DNA from: CAZKVJ01 sp964556225
GTDB lineage: Bacteria; Actinomycetota; Acidimicrobiia; Acidimicrobiales; Ilumatobacteraceae
NCBI GenBank assembly: GCA_964556225.1
Contig: CAZKVJ010000017.1
Location: 14,123 to 78,122, forward strand
Length of the DNA: 64,000 nt
Direction: 5' to 3'
Both the position numbers and the translations under genes were made by a program. The notes below the pieces were generated by a model. It did no database searches. It worked only from the letters and a program-made list of their open reading frames with translations, and had not been told where the DNA came from. This document shows positions 1-8,581 of this stretch, in pieces; the stretch's first letter is position 1; every line of letters begins with the position of its first letter.

Positions 1-796
1 GTGTGAGGTCACCCGTCGCCACCCTCGTCTCGTCCAGCGCGACGGCGAGCGCGGCGGCATCGCCAGCGGCGAGGTGCTTGCCGTAGGCGGCGCCGATGCC
101 CCGAAAGCCCCGAAGGACGAGATCGCGGGCGGCCCCGTCCGCTCGCGATCGAACCCCCCAGTGCAGCACGCTCAGGTCGTGGTCCTGACCGACGACGAAC
201 CCGGCGGCAAGCGCCCGGTACGCGTACTCGCACTCCTCGCCGTTGCCGATGTCGGTCCCCGGCCCCAGGTCCTCGTCGAAGCCGCCGCAGGCTGCCACCA
301 GCTCGCGGCTGACGATCATGTTCGCCCCCATGCCCACCAGCCCCGGCGTGCGCCGCAGCGGCCGGCTCCAGCGCCGCTCCGGGACGAAGTCGATCGCCGG
401 GACGAACGACACGGCCGGATCGTGGGTGCAGGCCACGACGCGGCCGAACACGATCCCCGGTGCCCCGAGGTCGTGGATGGCAGCGAGCGCCGTGGCCAGC
501 CAGTCGGTCGGCACCTCGCAGTCGTCGTCGGTGAAGGCGATCACGGGCGCGTCGGTCATCCCGAGGGCAAGGTTCAGGGCCCGGCTCTTGCCACGCCGAG
601 CATCGACGATGTGGCGGAACCGAGGGTCGTCGAGCCCCCCGAGCAGCCGGCCCGTCGCCGCTGGGTCCTCACTCTGGTCCACGATCGTGCACATGAACGT
701 CGCGTGCGTCTGCGCCGCCAGCGTCGGCAGGAGTCGCTCGAGGTCGTCCGGCCGATCGCGGGTGGCGACGATGACGTCGACGTGCGGCCGCTCCAC
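1..796 (-). CDS. Family 2 glycosyltransferase, 3' part missing (runs off the left edge)
   Basis: Reading the minus strand from GTG at 796 gives an open frame of about 265 codons that is still open at base 1, so the C-terminus lies outside the window. The product starts VERPHVDVIVATRDRP and has the GT-A hallmarks of family 2: an N-terminal beta strand followed by TRDRP, GKSRALNLAL, a DxD-like FTDDDCEVP, and a later GFDEDLGPG...NGEECEYAYRAL segment typical of the acceptor/base region. Its start codon shares one base with the stop of the upstream glycosyltransferase (TAGTG), so the two are co-translated in the polysaccharide operon starting at 3074. The sugar transferred cannot be told. A first impression of a frameshift near 155 disappeared when the run of six C was counted correctly. 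Confidence 0.85.
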   Translation of the reverse strand, partial: MERPHVDVIVATRDRPDDLERLLPTLAAQTHATFMCTIVDQSEDPAATGRLLGGLDDPRFRHIVDARRGKSRALNLALGMTDAPVIAFTDDDCEVPTDWLATALAAIHDLGAPGIVFGRVVACTHDPAVSFVPAIDFVPERRWSRPLRRTPGLVGMGANMIVSRELVAACGGFDEDLGPGTDIGNGEECEYAYRALAAGFVVGQDHDLSVLHWGVRSRADGAARDLVLRGFRGIGAAYGKHLAAGDAAALAVALDETRVATGDLT

Positions 797-1827
797 TACG
801 CACCATCCCGCCGGGCGAGCGCGGCTCGGCCGGCGCGCCGTGCCGAGAGCCGGCGGGCCGCGTCGAGCAGCTCTCGCGGGCAGAGGACGACGTCGACGAC
901 GGCCGTCGCCAGCGCTCGAGCGATCTCCGTCCAGCTGAGACGGCGTCCGATCGAGCCCAGCCAGAGGCGCTGGTGCGCCCAGAACTCTCGCTGGCTCCCC
1001 GAGACCGCCCACCGCAGGATGCGTCGCGCGATGCCGCCGTAGTACTCCCGCAGCGCGCGCCGTTCGGCCTCGGCGTAGTCGGCATCGTCCAGGAACGTGT
1101 GACCGTACCGAGTCACCACGATGACCCGGTCGAGCGCCGCCGGGAGCAGATCGGTGAGCCGGCCGTAGATCGACCCTTCGTCGACTCGCATGTAGCTCAG
1201 CACCTGGTGCACGAACCCGAAGTCCGCGCGCTCGAGCAGCTCGTAGCAGACCTCGGTGTCCTCGTGGAGCCGGCCCTCGCGGTAGAAGTCGGCGCGGGAG
1301 CGGACGAGGTCGGATCGGTACATCACCTGGCTCGGGGAGCCGAACAGGAAGTATCCGTCGAGGAGGTGCAGGCGAGCGGCATCGCGCCCAGGGAGGGTGG
1401 TGGTGCCGACCGCGAGCCCGGTGTTGCGGATCTCCCGATCGCGCAGGTAGTACGAGCTGACCAACCCGACGTTCGGGTGGCGCTCGGCGAGGGCCACCAT
1501 CTCGGCGAGACAGGCCGGGAAGATCCAGTCGTCCGCCTGCACGATCTTGGTGTAGCTCGATGCCGGCGAGATGTGACGCAGCGCGAAGTTGTAGTTCGCC
1601 ACCTGCGGAACCAGCTCGGCCGTGCGCAGCAGGCGGATCCGCGGGTCTTCCTTCGCCCACCGCTCGGCGATCTCGCCCGAGCCATCCGTGCTCATGTTGT
1701 CGACGAGGATGTACTCGAAGTCGGGGTAGGTCTGGGCGAGGACGCTGCGGATGCACTCGTCCAGGTCGTCGGCCGTGTCGTGGAACGGGGTGACCACGCT
1801 CACGAGGGGCGGCGCAGGGCTGCTCAC
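796..1827 (-). CDS. Family 2 glycosyltransferase
   Basis: A 343-residue protein starting VSSPAPPLVSVVTPFHD. The GT2 features are VSVVTPFHDTADDL, the ECIRSVLAQTYPDFEYILVDN stretch (a classic GT2 start), the nucleotide-sugar/metal site KIVQADDWIFP, and LHEDTEVCYELL in the acceptor half. The frame is open further upstream, but the GTG at 1827 makes a GTGA overlap with the stop of the pyruvyl transferase gene and sits just before the first conserved strand, so I chose it. It probably builds a repeat unit of an exported polysaccharide together with its operon partners. Substrate unknown. Confidence 0.88.
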   Translation of the reverse strand: MSSPAPPLVSVVTPFHDTADDLDECIRSVLAQTYPDFEYILVDNMSTDGSGEIAERWAKEDPRIRLLRTAELVPQVANYNFALRHISPASSYTKIVQADDWIFPACLAEMVALAERHPNVGLVSSYYLRDREIRNTGLAVGTTTLPGRDAARLHLLDGYFLFGSPSQVMYRSDLVRSRADFYREGRLHEDTEVCYELLERADFGFVHQVLSYMRVDEGSIYGRLTDLLPAALDRVIVVTRYGHTFLDDADYAEAERRALREYYGGIARRILRWAVSGSQREFWAHQRLWLGSIGRRLSWTEIARALATAVVDVVLCPRELLDAARRLSARRAGRAALARRDGA

Positions 1828-3074
1828 GCGAGCTCCGATCGTTCGAGCGGGCTCGCGGCGACGAGGGCGGCGCGATACCGCTCCCACACCTCGGCCCGGT
1901 CAGCGGCGCGCTGCGCGGCGACCGTTGGCTGAAGGACGTCCCACCGTCCCACCAGCTCGCGGAGATCGCGGCGCACGGCGTCCGGGTCGAAGTCATCCGC
2001 CGGGTGGTGGTGGGCACCGAGCCCGTAGCGCTCCAGCACCTCCTGGTTCTTGGCGGCGTACCCGATCGAGACCACTGGCCGCTCCATCATGAGCGCACCG
2101 ACGACGTTGTGGAAGCGGGTCGCCACGACCGCGTCGACCTGATCGATCTGATCGAGCAAGCCCTCGATCGACCCGACGGGCTCGAACGTGATGCGCGGCG
2201 CCACGTCCGGGCCGAGGACCGCGGCGAGGCGGGCGACGGCGACCTCGTCGGTGTGCTCACCGATGAGCAGCCGCAGCTCGTGCCCGTCGTCGAGCAGGCC
2301 CCGGGCCAGCGCGGCCAGGCGCGCCAGATAGCGATCGAACGTCGCCGATCCGCTCGCCGGATCGTTGCGCCATCCGTAGTAGGCCATCACCCCGAGACCG
2401 ACCCGCAGCGGCGCCGCGGTGCGCACCGGCGTGGGGGCAGGGTGCGTCAGGCCGAACACGACGTCAGGCACCACCGGGTCACGGGCGCTCGCGGCGCCCA
2501 GCGTCGCCATGAACGCGTGTGAGCCCTCGTCACGGAACGAGCGTGAGGTTGCCTGTCGCGTCGCCGCGACCATCAGCCGCCGGTTCATCGAGTCCTCGAT
2601 CGGACCCGCGCCGACGGCGACGAACGCGAACGGGACCCGCGCTCGCGCTGCCTGGCGGCTCCACCGATACAGCCCCCACGGCATCTCCCAGGGCCGGACC
2701 CCGAAGTCGTCGAGGATCCCGGTGCCGGGGACGACCACGGCGCTGCACCCCTCCAGGAACCGACGAGCGGCAACCGTGCGGCGCCACTCGACGAACGGGC
2801 GCATCATGAGCCGGGCCACCCGGCGCGCTCCGTGGTAGCGGTCCTCCCAGGACGACATCTGGATCGGGACGGCGCGCACGCCGTGCATCGCCGACACCCG
2901 GTCCGGCGCCGCGCACACGCAGACCAGCTCCCGCTCGGGTGCCAGCTCGCGGGCGGCATCGATCGCCGAGCGCAGCGATGCCTCGTTGCCGAAGTTCCCC
3001 ACGCCGAAGAGTCCGAACAGGGCGATGGGCCCGCGACAGGGCTCCGGTCGACCGTGCTCGCGCGCCGAGGTCAT
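1824..3074 (-). CDS. Polysaccharide pyruvyl transferase family protein
   Basis: A 416-residue protein of the polysaccharide pyruvyl transferase family (CsaB/WcaK type), whose members transfer pyruvate from PEP to a sugar to give an acidic ketal. The N-terminus carries the family signature IALFGLFGVGNFGNEASL. Further family-like segments are VVPGTGILDDFG, FAFVAVGAGPI and, near the C-terminus, DAVVATRFHNVVGALMMERPVVSIGY, which matches the R-x-H-x-x motif of the GT-B-like C-terminal half. It is the first gene of a three-gene minus operon with two glycosyltransferases. A TACGGT box 8 nt before the ATG suggests leaderless transcription. Confidence 0.88.
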   Translation of the reverse strand: MTSAREHGRPEPCRGPIALFGLFGVGNFGNEASLRSAIDAARELAPERELVCVCAAPDRVSAMHGVRAVPIQMSSWEDRYHGARRVARLMMRPFVEWRRTVAARRFLEGCSAVVVPGTGILDDFGVRPWEMPWGLYRWSRQAARARVPFAFVAVGAGPIEDSMNRRLMVAATRQATSRSFRDEGSHAFMATLGAASARDPVVPDVVFGLTHPAPTPVRTAAPLRVGLGVMAYYGWRNDPASGSATFDRYLARLAALARGLLDDGHELRLLIGEHTDEVAVARLAAVLGPDVAPRITFEPVGSIEGLLDQIDQVDAVVATRFHNVVGALMMERPVVSIGYAAKNQEVLERYGLGAHHHPADDFDPDAVRRDLRELVGRWDVLQPTVAAQRAADRAEVWERYRAALVAASPLERSELA

Positions 3075-3082
3075 GCACAGTG

Positions 3083-3088
3083 ACCGTA
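3083..3088 (-). promoter_or_regulatory. -10 box (TACGGT) of a leaderless promoter
   Basis: TACGGT read on the minus strand ends 8 nt before the ATG at 3074, matching the TAnnnT-to-start spacing seen at many genes here. Transcription would start at or next to the initiation codon of the pyruvyl transferase operon. Confidence 0.55.
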
Positions 3089-3196
3089 TCGACGCCCGGG
3101 CGGATGGGATATGGGCCGCGGAGGGTCAAGATTTCGTCTGGGCCAACACCCGATCGGTGCATTGCGGTGACGGCACCAGGTCAGCAGACTCGCTCC

Positions 3197-4732
3197 ATGG
3201 GCCGAGACGGGCGGACTCGATCGGTGGCGCGCCTCGGTGCCGTGGCGGGCGTGGGGATGGCCGTGGGGGTGGTCGTGCTGGTCGGCTGCGGCGGCGACGA
3301 CGGTGGCGCCGGCGGGCGCCCGCTCTCCGCTCCTGCGCCGAGCACTGCCGCGCCCACCACGCCGTCCGCCCCATCGGCCACGGATGCCCCGACCGACCTC
3401 CCCTCGACCGCCGCGCCGTCTGCTTCACTCGAGGTGGTGCCGCCCGACGTGCCGGTCCAGCTGACGCTCCCCGAGCCGTCGGTCAGCTTCCCGCTCGACC
3501 TGTCGAGCACCACCGGCGCGCTCGTCGACCGCGACGGCCGACCGTTCCTGCTCCACGGTGATGCGGCCTGGTCGCTGATCCTGCAGCTCGATCTGGACGA
3601 GGTCGACGACTACCTCGAGGCTCGCCGGCTCCAGGGCTTCAACACGCTCGTCGTGAACCTCATCGAGCACCACTTCGCCGACGACCCACCGAGGACCGTC
3701 GACGGCGTGGCCCCGTTCCTCGGCGGACAGCCGTTCGCCACGCCCAACCCCGCGTACCTCGACCACGCCGTCGAGGTCGTCCGACGGGCGGCAGCCAAGG
3801 GCTTCTTGGTGCTGCTCACCCCCGCGTATCTCGGCTACGACGGCGGCGACGAGGGCTGGTACCAGGACATGGTCGAGGCCGGCCCGAGTGCGCTGCGCGA
3901 CTACGGCCGTGTGGTCGGCGAGCGCTTCGCGGCGGCCGGCAACGTCGTCTGGGTGCACGGCGGCGACTTCACGCCGCCGTCGGAGGGCCTCGAGCTGGTC
4001 GAAGCGGTCCGCGCCGGGATCATCGCCGGTGGCGCCACCCAGCTCGAGACCGCCCACTGGTCACCCGAGACGTCGGCAGCCGACGTGAGCGTGCCGTGGC
4101 TCGACCTCAACACCACCTACACCTACGGGCCGGTGCACGTCGCCAGCCGGCGGGACGAGCGGCGCAACCCCGCCATCGCACACTTCCTCTTCGAGAGCGC
4201 CTACGAGCAGGACATCAAGGAGACCACCCCACGTTCGATCCGCGCGCAAGCGTACGACGCCCTCCTCAGCGGGGCCATCGGCGACGTCTACGGCCACGGC
4301 GACATCTGGCAGTTCCGCAGCACCTGGCGGGAGGCACTGACGGCCCAAGGCGCGCTCGACATGGCCCCGGTCCGGGCCCTGTTCGAGTGGCTGCCCTGGA
4401 CGGAGCTCGTTCCCGACGTCGAGACCCGACTCGTCGCCGATGGTGGCGGCACCGAGGGCACGTGGGAGTTCGCCCCCGCTGCGGCGACGCCGGACGGCGC
4501 GACCACGGTCGTGTACGTCCCCTCGGAACGAGACGTCACCGTCGCCGTCAGCGGCGCAGGCGAGGTGTGGGCCGCCTGGTACGACCCCACCTCCGCACGG
4601 TTCGTCCCCGCCGACGCACGGCTCACGGAGACGGCGGCATTGCAGGTCGCCCACCCCGGACCGAATGCCGGCAGCGACGAGGACTGGGTGCTCGTGGTGC
4701 GCCGCGCCGGGAGCTCGACGGGCAGTGGCTGA
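3197..4732 (+). CDS. Secreted lipoprotein, apiosidase-like glycoside hydrolase (DUF4038 plus collagen-binding-like domain)
   Basis: A 511-residue protein. Residues 1-30 form a lipoprotein signal (basic start, hydrophobic core, lipobox-like VVLVGC), followed by a Pro/Ser/Thr/Ala-rich linker to about residue 85. The TIM-barrel part has DUF4038/GH140-like motifs: FLLHGDAAWSLI, NVVWVHGGDFTP, FLFESAYEQD and AYDALLSGAIGDVYGHGDIWQF. The last ~90 residues resemble the small beta domain that follows DUF4038 (AWYDPTSARFVP). The ATG at 3197 was chosen because it starts the signal peptide; the frame is open further upstream. It lies divergent from the polysaccharide operon and overlaps the following glycosyltransferase by 8 bp. 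Likely role: trimming or releasing the polysaccharide outside the cell. Confidence 0.82.
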   Translation: MGRDGRTRSVARLGAVAGVGMAVGVVVLVGCGGDDGGAGGRPLSAPAPSTAAPTTPSAPSATDAPTDLPSTAAPSASLEVVPPDVPVQLTLPEPSVSFPLDLSSTTGALVDRDGRPFLLHGDAAWSLILQLDLDEVDDYLEARRLQGFNTLVVNLIEHHFADDPPRTVDGVAPFLGGQPFATPNPAYLDHAVEVVRRAAAKGFLVLLTPAYLGYDGGDEGWYQDMVEAGPSALRDYGRVVGERFAAAGNVVWVHGGDFTPPSEGLELVEAVRAGIIAGGATQLETAHWSPETSAADVSVPWLDLNTTYTYGPVHVASRRDERRNPAIAHFLFESAYEQDIKETTPRSIRAQAYDALLSGAIGDVYGHGDIWQFRSTWREALTAQGALDMAPVRALFEWLPWTELVPDVETRLVADGGGTEGTWEFAPAAATPDGATTVVYVPSERDVTVAVSGAGEVWAAWYDPTSARFVPADARLTETAALQVAHPGPNAGSDEDWVLVVRRAGSSTGSG

Positions 4733-5867
4733 CGAGCGCATCCACTTGGCCATGGTGCTCGAGCAGCACCTCGGCCACCGCACCTACGCCGAGCACCTGG
4801 AGCAGGTGATCGCCGCCACCACGGACATCGACGCCGTGATGGTCCCGGTCCGGTACGAAGCGCCGCCGGCGTGGGCGCGGGTCCCGATGCCCGACGGGGT
4901 TCGGTCCGTGCTGAGCGCCCGCCGGGAGATCGCCCAGGGCCTCGGCCAGCGCAACGCCGACGTGCACCTGTTCAACACCCAGGTGCCGGCCGTCATCGGA
5001 GGCCGGAGGGGACGAGCCGTCCCGTACATAGTCGTGAGCGACGTGACGCCGATCCAGTACGACCGGATGGCCGCCGGGTACGGCCACCGCGCCGACCGCG
5101 CCGGCCCGATGGCCCGCGCGAAGCACCGCTGGAACCGCCACGTCGTCGGTCGCGCCTGTCGCGTGGTCTCGTGGAGCACCTGGACCCGAGACTCCTTCGT
5201 CCACGACTACGGCGTCGACCCGGCCCGGACGGAGGTCATCGCTCCCGGCGTCGACGTCACTCGCTGGGCACCGTGTGACCGCACCAACCGCGGCGGTCCC
5301 GTACGGATCCTGTTCGTCGGCGGTGACTTCCACCGCAAGGGTGGCGAGGACCTGCTCCACGCGTTCGGCAGGCTTCCCCATGGCCGCGCCGAGCTCACGC
5401 TCGTCACCAAGTCGTCCGTGCCGCGCGCGACCGGCGTCGAGGTCGTGGCCGACATCGAGCCGAACGACGAGCGTCTGGTGCAGCTCATGCGCACCAGTGA
5501 CCTCTTCGTCCTCCCCAGCCGAGCCGAGACGTTCGGCATCGCTGCGGTCGAGGCCAGCGCCGCCGGGCTTCCCGTGATCGTGACGAACGTGGGCGGGTTC
5601 CCCGACATCGTGGTCGACGGCCGAACCGGCCTCACGGTCGCGCCGGGTGATCGAGACGCGCTGTCACGGTCGCTGGCTCGACTCGTCGACGACGAAGCGC
5701 TTCGCCGCCGGCTCGGGGCCGCGGCCCGCCAGCGGGCGCTCGAGCACTTCGATGCGGCGGCGAACGGGCAGCGGCTGCTGGATCTCGTCCGCGCCTGCGC
5801 CCTCAGCGCGGCGCGCCCGCCCGGCGCGCCACGTCGGCCAGCAGCCCGACCAGCCGGCGGGCGTTGA
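4725..5867 (+). CDS. Family 4 glycosyltransferase
   Basis: A 380-residue GT-B glycosyltransferase. The N-terminus VADERIHLAMVLEQHLGHRTYAEHL begins at GTG 4725, inside the last codons of the upstream hydrolase gene. The C-terminal domain has the GT4 set: VIAPGVDVTRWAP, RILFVGGDFHRKGGEDLL, and the E-x7-E-type donor site LPSRAETFGIAAVEASAAGLPVI followed by VTNVGGFPDIV. It is a close paralogue of the convergent gene at 5803-6924, with the same LEQxLGHRT N-terminus. Its last ~22 residues are Pro/Arg-rich and lie over the 3' end of that gene, so the true functional domain probably ends near position 5800. Confidence 0.88.
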   Translation: MADERIHLAMVLEQHLGHRTYAEHLEQVIAATTDIDAVMVPVRYEAPPAWARVPMPDGVRSVLSARREIAQGLGQRNADVHLFNTQVPAVIGGRRGRAVPYIVVSDVTPIQYDRMAAGYGHRADRAGPMARAKHRWNRHVVGRACRVVSWSTWTRDSFVHDYGVDPARTEVIAPGVDVTRWAPCDRTNRGGPVRILFVGGDFHRKGGEDLLHAFGRLPHGRAELTLVTKSSVPRATGVEVVADIEPNDERLVQLMRTSDLFVLPSRAETFGIAAVEASAAGLPVIVTNVGGFPDIVVDGRTGLTVAPGDRDALSRSLARLVDDEALRRRLGAAARQRALEHFDAAANGQRLLDLVRACALSAARPPGAPRRPAARPAGGR

Positions 5868-6924
5868 GGCCAGCGTCGAGCCGTTCTTGCGCCAGGCGCT
5901 CGGCGCGGTCCCCGAGGCGCCGACGCAGCGAAGCATCGTCCACGAGCCGCTCCAACGACGCACGCAGCGCCCTGGGGTCGCCGACCGGGACGAGCACGCC
6001 GGTCTCGTCGTGTCTGACGACCTCACGGATCCCGCCCACGTCGGTCGAGACCATCGGCAGGCCCGCCGCCGCCGCCTCCGACAGCACCATCGGCAGACAG
6101 TCGCCGTGCGTCGGCAGGCAGAACACGTCGCACTGGTGGTACAGGTCGATGAGTCGCGAGTCGTTGGGGGTCAGCCCGCGGTGGACGGTGACCCCTTGCT
6201 CGCTCGCGATGCCGGCGGAGGTGACCAGGTGCAGCTCGACGGCACGATCCCCGGCGTGATGAAGCGCCCGGAACGCCTCGAGCAGGTCGAGACCCCCTTT
6301 TCGCTCCAGGTCTCCACCGACGAAGAGGATCCGCACGGGGCCCTCGCGCGCCTCCTGTGCGCGGGGGCGTGCCCACATGGCGGTGATGACGCCAGGCGGG
6401 ATGACCGTCACCCGTTCGACGTCGATCCCGTACCGGCGCCCGAGGTCGGCGCGCGCCCACTCGGACCACGTGACGAGGTGCGCAGCCCGCCTGAAGCACG
6501 CCCGGTGCAGCCGCTCCTTCAGCGCCTCAGCCCGCTCGCTGCCCACATGGTGGCCGTAGCTGGTGGCGAGGTCGTCGTACTGGCGTGGGGTCGCATCGAG
6601 CGACACCACCGTCGGCACCCGGGCCATCCATCGCCGGTTGAGCATCGCCGGCACCTGGCTGTGGATGAACAAGGCGTCGGGCTCCCCATGGTCGTGTCGC
6701 AGCCGCCGCAGCGCCCGGCCGGCTCGCACACCGGCTCGCACCGTCCAGTTCCCGTACCCGGGGACCGCCCTGACCCATCCGTCGACAGGAAACTCGACCG
6801 AGACGAAGCTGGCGACGATCCGCTCATCCTGCGGGACCAGGCGCATGAGGTTGTCGGCATGGGTCCGATGACCGAGCGTCTGCTCCAAGACGAAGCCGAT
6901 GTGAGGCGCGCCGGGTGCCGTCAT
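5803..6924 (-). CDS. Family 4 glycosyltransferase (paralogue of the convergent neighbour)
   Basis: A 373-residue GT-B enzyme, MTAPGAPHIGFVLEQTLGHRT at the N-terminus. Conserved parts are VTVIPPGVITAMWA, RILFVGGDLERKGGLDLL and LPTHGDCLPMVLSEAAAAGLPMVSTDVGGI (E of the donor site in a slightly diverged context, CLPMVLSEA). The ATG at 6924 overlaps the stop of the upstream GT2 gene by 4 bp (ATGA). An in-frame upstream extension to 7530 is only antisense-like read-through. The 3' end overlaps the convergent plus-strand paralogue by 65 bp. Confidence 0.88.
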   Translation of the reverse strand: MTAPGAPHIGFVLEQTLGHRTHADNLMRLVPQDERIVASFVSVEFPVDGWVRAVPGYGNWTVRAGVRAGRALRRLRHDHGEPDALFIHSQVPAMLNRRWMARVPTVVSLDATPRQYDDLATSYGHHVGSERAEALKERLHRACFRRAAHLVTWSEWARADLGRRYGIDVERVTVIPPGVITAMWARPRAQEAREGPVRILFVGGDLERKGGLDLLEAFRALHHAGDRAVELHLVTSAGIASEQGVTVHRGLTPNDSRLIDLYHQCDVFCLPTHGDCLPMVLSEAAAAGLPMVSTDVGGIREVVRHDETGVLVPVGDPRALRASLERLVDDASLRRRLGDRAERLAQERLDAGLNARRLVGLLADVARRAGAPR

Positions 6925-7922
6925 GGCGCGCTCGCCGGCACCCGGGCGTCGCGCACGGTGTCGAGGAACGCGCCGGCACCACCCAGCTCCTCGGCCACGC
7001 CGCGGTAGTACTCGATGCCGTACAGGGCGCTGAGCGCGCCCCGGGTGAGCGACGCCGCCCGGTGCCCCGTGACGGTGGCACCGGCCCGGAGCGCGCGCTC
7101 GACGGATGGGCGCCAGCGCGGATGCTCGATGCACGCCGTCGTCAGCGTCCGAGACCAGCGGTGACGGTCGTGGAACTCGTCGGCGACGGCACCCAAGATC
7201 CACGCCTGGCCCGGCTCTCGGGAGAACGTCACGTCGTTGCGCCCGTAGGCGTGGGCGTTGGCGAGCCACGATCCGAACGAGCGCTCTGCGTAGTGGTAGC
7301 CGACGGCGGCAGGCTCGAAGTGGAAGCGAAGGCCCCGCCGGGCCAAGCGGTAGGCCAGCTCCACATCCTCGGCCCGCCGGAACCGGGTGTCGAACCCGCC
7401 GGCGGCGACGACGTGGTGTCGGCGGACCGATGCGTTCCCTGTGTAGAACTGGCGCGCCGTCGGCTCGTAGTCGCCGCGTGCCATCGCCGCGTACTGCTTG
7501 GCCAGCATCTCCTGCTCCCAGCGCACCCATGGGCTCATCCGGTGGTCGGGCGGGTCGAGCATCGGCCCGATCACGACGGCGTCCTCGCCGAGGCGCTCGT
7601 GCGCAGCGACGTGCGTGCCGACCAGGGACGGCGCCGGCAGCACGTCGTCGTCGAGGAAGAGCACCAGATCGCCCGTGGCGATCTCGACACCCCGGTTGCG
7701 AGCCGCCGCCGGACCGGCGTTCGGCTGCGTGACGCCGATCACTGGGAGCGGCAGCGACGAGCCCCGTAGGAGGTCGTCGGTTCCGTCGGTGGACCCGTCG
7801 GAGACGACGATCACCTCGAGGTCGTCGAGGCCAACCTGGGCGGCAAGCCCCTCCAGCACCCGCCGGAGGCGCTCGACGCGGTTGAAGGTGGGGATCACGA
7901 TGCTGACCGGCTCGCCGGGCAT
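6921..7922 (-). CDS. Family 2 glycosyltransferase
   Basis: A 333-residue protein with clear GT2 motifs: MPGEPVSIVIPTFNRVERL, IVVSDGSTDGT, NAGPAAARNRGVE, the metal-binding FLDDDVLP, and FRRAEDVELAYRLARRGLRF with the ED catalytic region. The resemblance is to the group acting on cell-surface glycans rather than lipid-linked mannose synthases. The start ATG at 7922 shares a base with the stop of the acyltransferase gene (TGATG). Middle gene of an acyltransferase-GT2-GT4 operon. Confidence 0.88.
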   Translation of the reverse strand: MPGEPVSIVIPTFNRVERLRRVLEGLAAQVGLDDLEVIVVSDGSTDGTDDLLRGSSLPLPVIGVTQPNAGPAAARNRGVEIATGDLVLFLDDDVLPAPSLVGTHVAAHERLGEDAVVIGPMLDPPDHRMSPWVRWEQEMLAKQYAAMARGDYEPTARQFYTGNASVRRHHVVAAGGFDTRFRRAEDVELAYRLARRGLRFHFEPAAVGYHYAERSFGSWLANAHAYGRNDVTFSREPGQAWILGAVADEFHDRHRWSRTLTTACIEHPRWRPSVERALRAGATVTGHRAASLTRGALSALYGIEYYRGVAEELGGAGAFLDTVRDARVPASAP

Positions 7923-8455
7923 CACAGCTCCCTGATCACACGGGCCGGCACACCGGCCGCCAGCGTGCGAGCCGGCACGTCGTGGGTGACCACGCTGCCG
8001 GCGCCAACCGCGCTGTCGGCTCCGATCGACACACCGGGCAGCACGATCACGCGGGCCCCGAGCCACACGTTGTCCCCGACGGTGATGGGAAGCGGCGTCG
8101 GGTGCTCAAGGCGGCGCTCGGGCTCGACACGGTGGAACGCCGTGTCCTGGATGATGCAGTACGGGCCGATCAGGCAGCGCTCACCGATCGACACGCGATC
8201 GATCGCGACCAGCGAGCACCCGAAGTTCACCAGCGTCCGGGGCCCGATCTCGAGCACGGCCCCTTCCTCGGCGACCAGCTCCAGCGGTGCCAGCGTCGAC
8301 ACGAGCTGCGCTCGCTCACCGATGGAGATCCGGCCCCGAGCGGTCACGACCGGCCGGCCTCGCAGGCGGACCCGAGCTCCGAGGTGATCCACCCCGCGGA
8401 GATGCCAGCGGGCGGCGATCGCCGCCAGCACGTCGCCCCGGTTCGGCGTACCCAT
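7922..8455 (-). CDS. Left-handed beta-helix acyltransferase (hexapeptide-repeat family)
   Basis: A 177-residue protein of the LbH/hexapeptide transferase family, which mostly O-acetylates sugars with acetyl-CoA. The repeats are visible as I/V-G-x-x-x-x units: ISIGERAQLV, VSIGERCLIGPYCIIQDTAFH, ITVGDNVWLGARVIVLPGVSIGADSAVGAGSVV. The His in QDTAFHRV is the likely general base, as in galactoside and maltose acetyltransferases. The end, VPARTLAAGVPARVIREL, is the family's usual C-terminus. First gene of its operon; ATG 8455 chosen as the first Met before the coils begin. Likely modifies the polysaccharide made by the locus. Confidence 0.87.
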   Translation of the reverse strand: MGTPNRGDVLAAIAARWHLRGVDHLGARVRLRGRPVVTARGRISIGERAQLVSTLAPLELVAEEGAVLEIGPRTLVNFGCSLVAIDRVSIGERCLIGPYCIIQDTAFHRVEPERRLEHPTPLPITVGDNVWLGARVIVLPGVSIGADSAVGAGSVVTHDVPARTLAAGVPARVIREL

Positions 8456-8581
8456 CAACCCCGTCCTCGCAAGACCCTCATGATGACATGGCTCAGCGCG
8501 ACGCTCCCGGCAAGGGGTTCGCAGACGTCGAGCGGGACCGACGCTAGGTTGCAGCCACCTCTGAGACGAGCAGACGCCTCC

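Noticed and set aside
150..160. Possible frameshift in the first glycosyltransferase
   Set aside because: Arose from miscounting a run of six C; with the correct count the frame is continuous to base 1.
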